Source of the DNA: Streptomyces sp. NRRL F-5727
Lineage (GTDB): Bacteria > Actinomycetota > Actinomycetes > Streptomycetales > Streptomycetaceae
Reading direction: 5' to 3'
DNA length: 64,000 nt
Assembly (NCBI RefSeq): GCF_000719555.1
Contig: NZ_JOGX01000038.1
Location: 50,208 to 114,207 of the forward strand
Below are positions 24,157-33,900 of this stretch, one piece after another (position 1 is the first letter of the stretch; the number at the start of each line of letters is the position of its first letter). The notes under the pieces are model-generated. The model had not been told where the DNA came from. It saw only the letters and a program-made list of their open reading frames with translations, and ran no database searches. The translations under genes were made by a program, and so were the position numbers.

Positions 24157-24857
24157 GCGACCAGGAGGAAGCCGGCCACTGTCCGGCGTACGGGGAACGA
24201 CTGAGGCTCGACGAGCTGCTCGAGATCGCCCGGGTCCACGAGACCCCGGAGCGCGCCCTGTTCTTCGGCGCCCACCAGGCATGCGAGATCTGGTTCGCGG
24301 TCGTCCTGCGCCACCTGGAGGCCGCCCGCCGGGCGCTCACCGAAGGGCGCGGCGCGGAGGCATGCGTCCATCTCGACCGGCTGCCCCGGATCATGGAGGC
24401 GGTCGCGCAGCACTTCGACGCCCTGCACGCGCTGACGCCGGACGAGTTCGACGTCGTCCGGGCGACGCTCGGGACGTCCAGCGGCTTCCAGTCCGTCCAG
24501 TTCCGCGAGATCGAGTTCCTGTGCGGGGCCCGGGACCGGCGGATGCTGAACATCGCCGGACTGACCGACCGCGACCGGGCCCGGCTGCTCGCCCGGCTCG
24601 ACGAGCAGTCGCTGGACGCCGCGTTCGTCGAGTACCGCGACCGGGCCGGCGAGGACGTCAAGCGGGTCCAGGACGCGATGGTCGCCTTCGACGCCTCGAT
24701 GCGCTCCAGCCGGGGGCGGCACGCCGCCCTCGCACAGGCGCTGCTCGGCGGAGTGGCCGGCACGGCGGGCTCGTCGGGCGCCGCATATCTGTGGCGCTCG
24801 ATGGAACGCACCCTTTTTCCGCAACTCACACAAGGAGTACGCAGTGATGACTGTTGA
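24153..24857 (+). CDS. Tryptophan 2,3-dioxygenase-like haem enzyme
   Basis: Haem dioxygenase of 234 residues that opens the indole ring to an N-formylkynurenine product. Family features are ARVHETPERALFFGAHQACEIWF (haem-pocket region, with the His of GAHQ and preceding F residues), HFDALHALTPDEF, the substrate-carboxylate region GTSSGFQSVQFREIEFLCG, and the C-terminal GGVAGTAGSSGAAYLWRS with the GT/G loop. The length is near that of short bacterial and QXC/3HQA-pathway members (TioF/Ecm11). The ATG overlaps the ligase stop and the end overlaps the halogenase start by 11 nt. In the thiocoraline model the substrate is beta-hydroxytryptophan rather than tryptophan. Confidence 0.93.
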   Translation: MSDQEEAGHCPAYGERLRLDELLEIARVHETPERALFFGAHQACEIWFAVVLRHLEAARRALTEGRGAEACVHLDRLPRIMEAVAQHFDALHALTPDEFDVVRATLGTSSGFQSVQFREIEFLCGARDRRMLNIAGLTDRDRARLLARLDEQSLDAAFVEYRDRAGEDVKRVQDAMVAFDASMRSSRGRHAALAQALLGGVAGTAGSSGAAYLWRSMERTLFPQLTQGVRSDDC

Positions 24858-26457
24858 CGGTGCGGGCAAGCAGCGGGCGAACGACCCGGGCAAGACGAAG
24901 CGGGTCGTGGTCGTCGGCGGCGGCACGGCGGGCTGGATGACGGCGTCCTACCTGGCGGCCGCGTTCGGCGACCGGATCGACGTGACCGTCGTGGAGTCGG
25001 CCCGGGTCGGCACCATCGGCGTCGGCGAGGCCACGTTCAGCGACATCCGGCACTTCTTCGAGTTCCTCAAGCTGTCCGAGTCGGACTGGATGCCGGCCTG
25101 CAACGCCACCTACAAGCTCGCGGTGCGGTTCGAGAACTGGCGTGAGCCCGGGCACCACTTCTACCACCCGTTCGAGCAGCTCGGCTCGGTCGACGGCTTC
25201 CCGCTCAGCGACTGGTGGCTGCGCAACCCGACCACGAGCCGGTTCGACAAGGACTGTTTCGTCATGGCGTCGCTGTGCGACGCCGAGCGCTCGCCCCGCT
25301 ACCTCGACGGCAAGCTGATCGACCAGGGCTTCGTCGAGCAGCAGCGCGACGAGACCACGGCCCGGTCGACGATCGTCGAGTACCAGGGGACGCAGTTCCC
25401 GTACGCGTACCACTTCGAGGCGGCCCTGCTGGCCAAGTTCCTGACGACCTACTCCACCCAGCGCGGCGTCCGCCACATCGTCGACGACGTCACGGACGTC
25501 GTGCTCGACGAGGACGGCTACATCGGCCACGTCCAGACGGCCGAGCACGGCCGGCTGGAGGGCGACCTGTTCGTGGACTGCACGGGATTCCGCGCGCTCC
25601 TGCTGAACAAGGCGCTCGACGAGCCCTTCGTCTCGTACCAGGACACGCTGCCCAACGACAGCGCGGTCGCCCTCCAGGTGCCGCTGGACATGGACCGCGA
25701 GCCGCTCCGGCCCTGCACCACCGCGACCGCCCAGGAGGCGGGCTGGATCTGGACCATCCCGCTGATCAGCCGCATCGGCACCGGCTACGTCTACGCCGGC
25801 GACTACACCACGCCGGAGGAGGCGGAGCGCACGCTGCGCGAGTTCGTCGGCCCCGCCGCCGCGGACGTCGAGGCGAACCACATCAAGATGCGCATCGGCC
25901 GCAGCCGCCGCTCCTGGGTGAAGAACTGCGTCGGCATCGGTCTGTCGAGCGGCTTCGTCGAGCCGCTGGAGTCGACCGGCATCTTCTTCATCCACCACGC
26001 CATCGAGCAGATCGTGAAGTACTTCCCCTCCGGCCGTGAGGACCACCGCCTGCGCGACCTCTACAACGAGTCGATCGCGCACGTGCAGGACGGTGTCCGC
26101 GAGTTCCTGGTGCTGCACTACGTGGGTGCCAAGCGCGCCGACAACCAGTACTGGAAGGACACCAAGACGCGGAAGATCCCCGACACGCTGGCCGAGCGCA
26201 TCGAGAACTGGAAGTACAAGGTGCCGGACGCGCAGACCGTCTTCCCGCACTACCACGGGCTGCCGCCGTACTCGTACAACTGCATCCTGCTGGGCACCGG
26301 CGGCATCGAGGTCCGGCACTCGCCGGCGCTCGACATGGCCGACGACCGCGCGGCGATCGCCGAGTTCGAGCGCATCCGGCTGAAGGCGGAGAAGCTCGTC
26401 GCGGAACTGCCCACCCAGAACGAGTACTTCGCCGCCATGCGCGCCGGCGCGATCTGA
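24847..26457 (+). CDS. Flavin-dependent halogenase (tryptophan halogenase family)
   Basis: FADH2-dependent halogenase of 536 residues. The FAD loop is VVGGGTAGWMTASYLAAAFG. The lysine that carries hypohalous acid in PrnA (K79) is conserved in WMPACNATYKLAVRFENW. The diagnostic WxWxIP appears as AGWIWTIPLISR, and the catalytic Glu lies in SGFVEPLESTGIFF. A TIGVGEATFSDIRHF motif marks the PrnA-like branch. ATG 24847 has AAGGAG nine bases upstream (GTG 24844 is in frame). Reduced flavin presumably comes from the reductase at 19073. The substrate could be tryptophan, a kynurenine or the finished hydroxyquinaldic acid. The position next to the ligase and dioxygenase does not decide. Confidence 0.95.
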   Translation: MTVDGAGKQRANDPGKTKRVVVVGGGTAGWMTASYLAAAFGDRIDVTVVESARVGTIGVGEATFSDIRHFFEFLKLSESDWMPACNATYKLAVRFENWREPGHHFYHPFEQLGSVDGFPLSDWWLRNPTTSRFDKDCFVMASLCDAERSPRYLDGKLIDQGFVEQQRDETTARSTIVEYQGTQFPYAYHFEAALLAKFLTTYSTQRGVRHIVDDVTDVVLDEDGYIGHVQTAEHGRLEGDLFVDCTGFRALLLNKALDEPFVSYQDTLPNDSAVALQVPLDMDREPLRPCTTATAQEAGWIWTIPLISRIGTGYVYAGDYTTPEEAERTLREFVGPAAADVEANHIKMRIGRSRRSWVKNCVGIGLSSGFVEPLESTGIFFIHHAIEQIVKYFPSGREDHRLRDLYNESIAHVQDGVREFLVLHYVGAKRADNQYWKDTKTRKIPDTLAERIENWKYKVPDAQTVFPHYHGLPPYSYNCILLGTGGIEVRHSPALDMADDRAAIAEFERIRLKAEKLVAELPTQNEYFAAMRAGAI

Positions 26458-26469
26458 GGAACCGAGGAC

Positions 26470-29400
26470 ATGGACCTTAAAGCTCTGCGCGAAGTGGTAT
26501 CCGGTGTGCTCGGCATCGAGCTGACCGAGGCGGACGACGACTGCAACCTCTTTGAGCTCGGCCTGCAGTCCATGGACCTGATCCGGCTGGTGAGCCGGCT
26601 CAACCGGGAGGGCCTCGACGTCTCGTTCGCCGAGCTGGCCGAGGCCCCCCGGTTGTCGGCCTGGCCCGGGATGCTGACCCCCCTGGAGGGCGGCGCACCG
26701 GCGCCGGAGGCCGTCGAGAAGCACGACGACGAGGCCGATCGGAGCTTCCCGCTGACCGCGGTGCAGCAGGCGTATCTGATCGGCCGTGCCGAGGGCCAGC
26801 CCCTCGGCGGCGTCGGCTGTCACAACTACATGGAGTTCGACGCGGTCGCGCCGATCGAGCCGGACCGTCTGGAGCGGGCCGTGCGGGCGCTGCTCGCACG
26901 GCACCCGATGCTCCGGGCGAGCTTCGCCGACGACGCGACCCAGCGGGTCCTGCCCCGGTCGCCGTGGCCCGGCCTGACCGTCCACGACCTGCGCGACCGG
27001 CCGGCCGCCGAGGCGGAGGCGGCGGCGCTGGAGCTGCGCGAGCGGCTGTCGCACCGGGTGCTGGAGGTCGGCCGCGGCGAGGTCGTCGACGTCCAGCTGA
27101 GCCGGCTGCCCGGCGGGGTCGACCGGCTCCACTTCAACGTCGACCTCCTCGTCGCCGACCTGGCCAGCTTCCGGCTGCTGCTCACCGAGCTGACCGCGCT
27201 GTACGAGGACCCGGACAGCCTCGGCGAGGTCGGCTACACCTTCGGCCGGTACCTCGCGGACCAGGCCGCGGTCCGCCGGGCCGAGAGCGAGCGGGCCCGC
27301 CCGTACTGGCAGCGGCGGGTGCCGTCGCTGCCGGGCGGCCCGAAGCTGCCCCTGGCGACCGACCCCCTGGCCGTCGCCGCCCCGCGCTTCGTCCGCCGGT
27401 ACTTCGACCTCACGGCGGACGAGTGGACCGCCCTGGAGCGGCGGGGCAACCAGGCCGGCCTGACCCCGTCGGTCGTCCTGGCCACCGCGTACTCGCTGAT
27501 CCTCAGCCGGTGGTCCGGCGACGAGCACTTCCTGCTCGGCCTGCCGCTGTTCGACCGCGATCTCGGCGCGCACCCCGAGATCGAGCGCGTCGTGGGCGAC
27601 TTCACGGGTCTGGTGCTGCTGGAGGTGGACCTCTCCGGGGACGGTTTCCAGGAGTGCGCCCGCGCCGTGCAGAAGCAGGTGCACGAGGACATCGGGCACG
27701 CCGCCTACAGCGGCGTCGACGTCCTGCGCGACCTCGCCCGCTCCGACCCGGACGCGCCCCGCACCGCGCCCGTGGTGTTCTCCCTGGACCTGTCGGCGCC
27801 GCTGATCCCGGAGGTGTTCGCCGAGCGGTTCGGCGACGCGAGCTGGATGATCTCCCAGACGCCGCAGGTCTGGCTCGACCACCAGATCTACCGCACCGGG
27901 GACGGCAGTGTGCGGATGGTCTGGGACGCCGTCGAGGAGCTGTTCCCCGACGACCTCCTCGACTCGATGATGGCGGCCTACGAGGCGCTGGTCCGCGAGC
28001 TGATCGACGGGGAGTGGGAGACCACGCCCCCGAGGACGCCGCTGCCCGCCGCGCAGCGGGCCACCCGGGAGGCGGTCAACGCGTCCACCCGGACCATGAC
28101 CGACAACCTCCTGCACACGGCGTTCTTCGAGCGGGCCGCCGACCGCGCCGGGCGGCCGGCCCTGCTCTGGGGCGACGACGCCTCGACGACGCACGAGGAG
28201 CTGGCCCGGGACGCGCTCGGCGTCTCCGCCGCGCTCGCCGGGCGCGGCATCGGCCGCGGATCGTACGTCGCCGTGGTCGCCCCGAAGGGACCGCGGCAGA
28301 TCGCGGCGGTGCTCGGCGTGCTCGCCGCGGGCGCGGCGTACGTCCCGATCGGCGTCGACCAGCCCGCGGAGCGGCGCGCCCGCATCCTGAAGCTGAGCGG
28401 CGCGGAGGTCGTCCTCGACGGCAGCGGGGCCCTGGGGGAGACCGAGGCGGGTGTCGAGGTGCTCCCGATCGAGACGGCGCTCCGCACGCCGCCGCTGGAC
28501 GCACCGGTGCCGGCCGAGCCCGGCGACCCCGCGTACGTGATCTTCACCTCGGGCTCCACCGGCCTGCCCAAGGGCGTCGAGGTCAGCCACCGCGCCGCGG
28601 TCAACACCGTCGAGGACCTCAACGAGCGGTTCGGCATCGGGGCGGACGACCGGGTGCTCGCGGTCTCCGCGCTGGACTTCGACCTCTCGGTGTGGGACGT
28701 CTTCGGCTTCCTCGCGGTGGGCGGGGCCGCCGTCCTGGTCCCGGAGTCCGGCCGGCGCGACGCCGTCGAGTGGCTGACGCTGTGCCGACGGCACGCGGTG
28801 ACCGTCTGGAACACCGTCCCGGCGCTGCTGGAGATGGCGCTGACCGCGGCGGACGGCGCGCCGCTCCCCGGCTCGCTGCGCCTGGCCCTGCTGTCCGGCG
28901 ACTGGATCGGGCTCGACCTGCCCGAGCGGCTGGCGCGGGCCACGGACGGCCGCTGCCGGTTCATCTCGCTCGGCGGCGCGACCGAGGCCGCGATCTGGTC
29001 GAACATGTACGAGGTCACCGAGGTCCCGGCGGGCTGGCGCTCGATCCCGTACGGCACACCGCTGCGGAACCAGAAGTTCCGGGTGGTGGACAAGCGGGGC
29101 CGGGACTGTCCCGACTGGGTGCCCGGCGAGCTCTGGATCGGCGGCGCGGGGGTCGCGCTCGGCTACCGGGGCGACCCCGAACTGACGGCGGCCCGCTTCC
29201 CCGAGTACGAAGGCGAGCGCTGGTACCGCACCGGCGACCTCGGCCGCTACTGGCCCGACGGCACCCTGGAGTTCCTCGGCCGCCTCGACCACCAGGTGAA
29301 GATCAACGGCTTCCGGGTCGAACTGGGGGAGATCGAATCCTGTCTCCAGGGGCACCCCGAGGTCGCCCAGGCCGTGGTCCTCCCGGCCACCGAAGGGCGC

Positions 29401-30939
29401 AGGGAACTCGTCGCCGCCGTGGTCGAGCGCTCGTCCGCACCGGAGCGGGTCCACCCGGAACCCGACCGCACCCGGAGCCCCTTCCTGCCGCCCGCGGCCA
29501 CCGGCGAGACCGATCCGCACCAGCTCGAACACCGCCTGGTGGAGGCGCTGTTGGCGGAGGTCGTCGCACCGCTGACCGGATCCGACGGCGCCCACCCGCT
29601 GGTCTGCGCCGAACAGCGCCCGGTCCTGGACATCTGGTGCGCGTACCTCACCGAGCGCGACGTGCTCGTCCGCGCCGCCGACGGTACGCACCGGCACGGC
29701 GCCCGCTGGGACGAGGTCACGAGCCCGGAGCGGATCGCCGCGGCCCGCGAGGCCGCCGACGGCACCCCCTTCGAGACCGTCGCCGCCGCGCTGCGCTGGG
29801 CCGGACCGCTCCTGTCGGCCATCCTCTCCGGCGACGCCGACGCCACCGCGCTGCTGGACGACCCGGTACTGGCCCCGGAGGCGCTCGGCGACCTGATGCC
29901 GGCGACGGCCGACTGCCTCCGGGCCGTCGCCGAGGACCTGCGGGCACGCGGCGGCGACTCCGCGACCCCGCGCGTCGCCGAGTGGGACGTGGCCGGGGGC
30001 CGCGGCACCGCGCGGCTGCTCGCCGCACTCGGCTCCGCCCCGGTCGACTACACGCTCCTCGGCTCCTCGAAGCCCGCGCTGGCCAGGACCCGGACGCTGC
30101 TGGAGGAGCAGGGGCACGCCACCCGCACCGCATGGCAGAGCCCCGACGCCGTCGCCGCCCAGCACCTCCACGCCTACGACGCCGTCGTCGCCAACAACGT
30201 CCTGCACCGCATGCCGGACCCGGACCTGGCCGTGGCCACCCTGGCCCTGCTGCTCGCCCCGGGCGGCCGCCTCCACATCCTGGAGCGCGCCCACCCGACC
30301 CCGCTCGCGCTCGTCACCGCCCTGCCGCTGGAGGCACGGGCGGGGAGGTTCGCGGCGGGCCGCCCCGAGACCCCCTGGCTCCACGGTGCCGAGCGGTGGC
30401 GGCACGCCTGCGCCGCGGCCGGCCTGACCGACGTGCGGGTCCTGCGCACCGAGCCCGGCGGCGAGCTCCTGCTCGCCGCGGACCGGCCCGCGACCGCCCA
30501 CGGGATCGTCCCCGCCGGCCTGCGCGGGTGGGTGGCCGAGCGGCTGCCCGAGCACATGGTCCCGGACCACTTCGCCGTCCTGCCCGCGCTGCCGCTCAGC
30601 GCCAACGGAAAGATCGACCGGCGGCGGGTGGGGACCGTCCTCGAACAGTTCGTCGACCGGCCGCGCGACGTGGACGACCCGCCGCGGGGCGACACCGAGA
30701 CCTTCGTCGCCGACCGCTGGACGAAGCTGGTCGGACTGGAGTCGGTGGGCCGCAACGAGAACTTCTTCAGGCTCGGCGGCGACAGCCTGATCGCGACCCG
30801 CTTCGTCGCCGAGGTGCGCGGAGCCTGGGGCGTCGAACTGCCCATGCGCGACGTCATCCGCACACCGACCGTCGCGGGAATCAGCGCACTGATCGACCGG
30901 CTCCGTGCCGCCGACGCATACGAAGAGGGTGCGGTGTGA
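26470..30939 (+). CDS. NRPS: ArCP-Cy-A(Cys)-[MT-like/epimerase insert]-PCP (PchE-like)
   Basis: First thiazoline-forming synthetase, 1489 residues. Domains: ArCP 1-80 (NLFELGLQSMDLI, Ser 36); heterocyclisation domain about 90-520 with the Cy DxxxxD seen as VDLLVADLAS; A domain from about 540, ATP loop FTSGSTGLPKG. The by-eye code D-L-W-N-L-S-L-I-W is one residue (Y to W) from the classic cysteine code. Inserted between the A core and GKIDRR (about 1016-1340) is a methyltransferase-fold region with a degraded SAM loop (DVAGGRGTARLL) and VVANNVLHRM. This is where PchE and HMWP2 carry their cysteine epimerase. PCP: FFRLGGDSLIA (Ser 1439). Size and order match PchE (about 1440 residues). Confidence 0.95.
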   Translation: MDLKALREVVSGVLGIELTEADDDCNLFELGLQSMDLIRLVSRLNREGLDVSFAELAEAPRLSAWPGMLTPLEGGAPAPEAVEKHDDEADRSFPLTAVQQAYLIGRAEGQPLGGVGCHNYMEFDAVAPIEPDRLERAVRALLARHPMLRASFADDATQRVLPRSPWPGLTVHDLRDRPAAEAEAAALELRERLSHRVLEVGRGEVVDVQLSRLPGGVDRLHFNVDLLVADLASFRLLLTELTALYEDPDSLGEVGYTFGRYLADQAAVRRAESERARPYWQRRVPSLPGGPKLPLATDPLAVAAPRFVRRYFDLTADEWTALERRGNQAGLTPSVVLATAYSLILSRWSGDEHFLLGLPLFDRDLGAHPEIERVVGDFTGLVLLEVDLSGDGFQECARAVQKQVHEDIGHAAYSGVDVLRDLARSDPDAPRTAPVVFSLDLSAPLIPEVFAERFGDASWMISQTPQVWLDHQIYRTGDGSVRMVWDAVEELFPDDLLDSMMAAYEALVRELIDGEWETTPPRTPLPAAQRATREAVNASTRTMTDNLLHTAFFERAADRAGRPALLWGDDASTTHEELARDALGVSAALAGRGIGRGSYVAVVAPKGPRQIAAVLGVLAAGAAYVPIGVDQPAERRARILKLSGAEVVLDGSGALGETEAGVEVLPIETALRTPPLDAPVPAEPGDPAYVIFTSGSTGLPKGVEVSHRAAVNTVEDLNERFGIGADDRVLAVSALDFDLSVWDVFGFLAVGGAAVLVPESGRRDAVEWLTLCRRHAVTVWNTVPALLEMALTAADGAPLPGSLRLALLSGDWIGLDLPERLARATDGRCRFISLGGATEAAIWSNMYEVTEVPAGWRSIPYGTPLRNQKFRVVDKRGRDCPDWVPGELWIGGAGVALGYRGDPELTAARFPEYEGERWYRTGDLGRYWPDGTLEFLGRLDHQVKINGFRVELGEIESCLQGHPEVAQAVVLPATEGRRELVAAVVERSSAPERVHPEPDRTRSPFLPPAATGETDPHQLEHRLVEALLAEVVAPLTGSDGAHPLVCAEQRPVLDIWCAYLTERDVLVRAADGTHRHGARWDEVTSPERIAAAREAADGTPFETVAAALRWAGPLLSAILSGDADATALLDDPVLAPEALGDLMPATADCLRAVAEDLRARGGDSATPRVAEWDVAGGRGTARLLAALGSAPVDYTLLGSSKPALARTRTLLEEQGHATRTAWQSPDAVAAQHLHAYDAVVANNVLHRMPDPDLAVATLALLLAPGGRLHILERAHPTPLALVTALPLEARAGRFAAGRPETPWLHGAERWRHACAAAGLTDVRVLRTEPGGELLLAADRPATAHGIVPAGLRGWVAERLPEHMVPDHFAVLPALPLSANGKIDRRRVGTVLEQFVDRPRDVDDPPRGDTETFVADRWTKLVGLESVGRNENFFRLGGDSLIATRFVAEVRGAWGVELPMRDVIRTPTVAGISALIDRLRAADAYEEGAV

Positions 30940-33900
30940 ACGCCAACGACCTGCTCAAGGAGTTCTCCGACGCCGGGATCCAGCTGTGGCGCGAGGGCGA
31001 GAACCTGCGCTTCCGCGCCCCCCGCGGCGTCATGGACGACCGGCGTCTGGGAGAGCTGCGCCGCCACAAGGCGGAACTGCTGACCCTCGTGGCGGACACC
31101 GCGGCGAGCCGCGCGGAGGACCCGGTCTGGCAGGACCGGCCCGACGAGCGGGACCGGCCCTTCCCCCTGACCGACATTCAGTCCGCCTACCTCTTCGGCC
31201 GCAACCCGGCCTTCGGTTACGGCGGCGTCTCCTGCCACCTCTACCAGGAGCTGGACTATCCGGCCGGCCTGGACCCGGTCCGGCTGCAGAACGCCTGGGA
31301 CGGCATGGTGCGCCGCCACGACGCCCTGCGGACGATCATCCACGAGGACGGCACGCAGCGCGTCCTGCCCGAGGCGAAGGACACCCGCATCGCGGTCGCC
31401 GACCTGCGCGACGCCTCCGACGAGGAGGTCGCCGAGGCGTTCGCCGGGGTGCGCGACGAGCTGTCGCACGCCGTGCACCCCGCCGGCGAACGCCCCATGT
31501 ACGAGCTGCGCCTGACCCTGGTCGCCGACCGGAGCGTCCTGCACATGTCGGTGGACTTCATGGCGCTGGACTGGCTCAGCATCCAGCAGGTGCTCACCGA
31601 GCTGGACCTCCGCTACCAGCGGCCGGACTGCGCCCTGCCCGAGATCGACGCCACCTACCGGGACTACGTGTCCGCCGAGCACCGGCTGCGCGAGACCGAG
31701 CAGTACGCGCGCGACCGCGCGTACTGGTGGAACCGCGTCGACGAACTGCCCGGACCGCCCGTCCTGCCGCTGCGCGACGACCACGATCCGGCGACGGCGG
31801 CACCGCGCTTCCGCCGGCTGACGACGACGCTCGACGACCGGGTGTGGCAGGCGCTCAAGACCCGCGCCGCCGAGCAGGGCAGCACTCCGGCCAACGCGGT
31901 GCTCGCGGCGTACGTGGAGACGATCGGCCGCTGGAGCGCCACTCCGCGCTTCTGCGTCGGACTGCCCGTGCTGAACCGGCTGCCGCTGCACCCCAGCGTG
32001 GACCGGCTGCTGGGCGACTTCACCTCGCTGAGCCTGCTGGCGGTCGACCACGAGGAGAGGACGAGCTTCGCGGAGCGCGCCCGCGCCCTGGGCGAGCGGC
32101 TCTTCGACGACCTCGACCACCGGCTGTTCAGCGGGGTCGAGGTGCTGCGCGAGATCGCCCGGCGCCGGGGGCGCGAGGAGGCCATGCTGCCCGTGGTGTT
32201 CACCGGCAGCATCGGGGTCGGCGGCGGCGCGGTGTCGGCCGCGGGCCGGAAGCCGCGGCCGTCGTACGGCATCAGCCAGACACCGCAGGTGTGGATCGAC
32301 TGTCAGGTGGGCGACCAGTTCGGCGGCCTGGACGTGAACTGGGACGTCCGCGAGGGGACCTTCCCCGACGGCCTGGTGGACGACATGTTCGCCGCGTTCG
32401 AGGCGTTGCTGCACCGGCTGGCCGAGGGGGCCGAGCCCTGGACCGCGGTGGACCCCCAGCCGCTGCCGGAGCACCAGCGCACCCGGCGCGCCGAGGTGAA
32501 CGCGACCGCCGCGCCGGTGCCCGAGGGCCTGCTGCACGATCCGCTCGTCGCCCGTGCGCGCGCGTTCCCCGACCGGGTCGCGGTGATCGACACCGAGGGG
32601 ACGCTGACGTACGCGCAGTGGCTGGGCGGGGCCGCCGCGGTGGCGGCGCGGCTCCGGGCCGAGGGGTGCCGCCCCGGCGACTTCGTCGGCATCCTCGTCG
32701 ACAAGTGCCGGGACCAGGCCGTCGCGGTGCTCGGAGTGCTGCTCGCCGGCGGCGTGTACGTCCCGGTCGACCCGGGCCAGCCCAGGATCCGGCGCGACCG
32801 CATCCTCACCGACAGCGGCGCCGGGTTCGCCGTCGTCGCCGACGCCGCGGCCGGTGAACTCCCCGACGGCGTGCGGGCGGTGACCGTGGCCGGGCTGCCG
32901 CCCGTCCCGCTCGCCGAGATCCCCGAGGGCCCCCGCGTCGCGCCCGACGACCTCGCCTACGTCATGCACACCTCGGGTTCGACCGGGGTGCCCAAGGGCG
33001 TGATGATCAGCCACCGCGCCGCCCTCAACACGGTGCTCGACCTCAACGACCGCTTCGGCGTCGGCGACGCCGACCGCGTCCTGGGGCTGGCGGCGCTCAG
33101 CTTCGACCTGTCCGTCTACGACCTGTTCGGCCCGCCGGCCGCCGGCGCGGCCCTCGTCCTGCCGGACCCCGCGCGCCGCGGCGACCCCTCGCACTGGGCC
33201 GAGGTCGTGGCCGAGCACGGCGTGACGCTGTGGAACTCGGTGCCCGCGCAGCTCCAGATGCTGCTGTACTACCTCGACGCCGAACCCGCCGGCCCGCAGA
33301 GCCTCCGGCTGGCGCTGCTGTCGGGCGACTGGATCCCGCTGACCCTGCCCGGCCACGCCGGACGGCACCTGCCCGGCACCGAACTGATCAGCCTGGGCGG
33401 GGCGACGGAGGCGGCGATCTGGTCGATCCACCACCCCATCACGACCGTCGAACCCGACTGGCGCAGCATCCCGTACGGCGTCCCCCTGGCGAACCAGCGC
33501 TTCCACGTGCTCGACACCGCGCTGCGCGACCGCCCCGACCTGGTCGCCGGCGAGCTGTACATCGCGGGCACCGGCCTGGCGACCGGCTATCTGAACGACC
33601 CCGACCGGACGGCGGAGCGCTTCATCCACCACCCGGAGACGAAGGAACGGCTCTACCGCACCGGCGACCTCGGCCGCTACCTGCCGTCCGGGGAGATCGA
33701 GTTCCTCGGCCGCGCGGACCAGCAGGTCAAGATCCGCGGACACCGGATCGAACTGGGCGAGATCGAGGCCGTGCTCGGCGAGCACCCGATGGTGGGCACG
33801 TCGGTGGTCCTGGCCGCGGGCGACAGCGCCTTCGAACGGGCCCTGGTCGCCTTCGTGATCCCCCGGCGGGAGTCCGGATCCGTCGAGGCGGCGGAGCTCA

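Noticed and set aside
24826..30570. 1914-codon open frame antisense to the halogenase and first NRPS
   Set aside because: It is a shadow of GC-biased codons on the opposite strand; the translation is low-complexity Arg/Gly/Val with no domain, while the sense strand encodes complete NRPS motifs. The same applies to the long frames at 15217-18573 (minus), 30174-34922 (minus) and 54310-60300 (plus).
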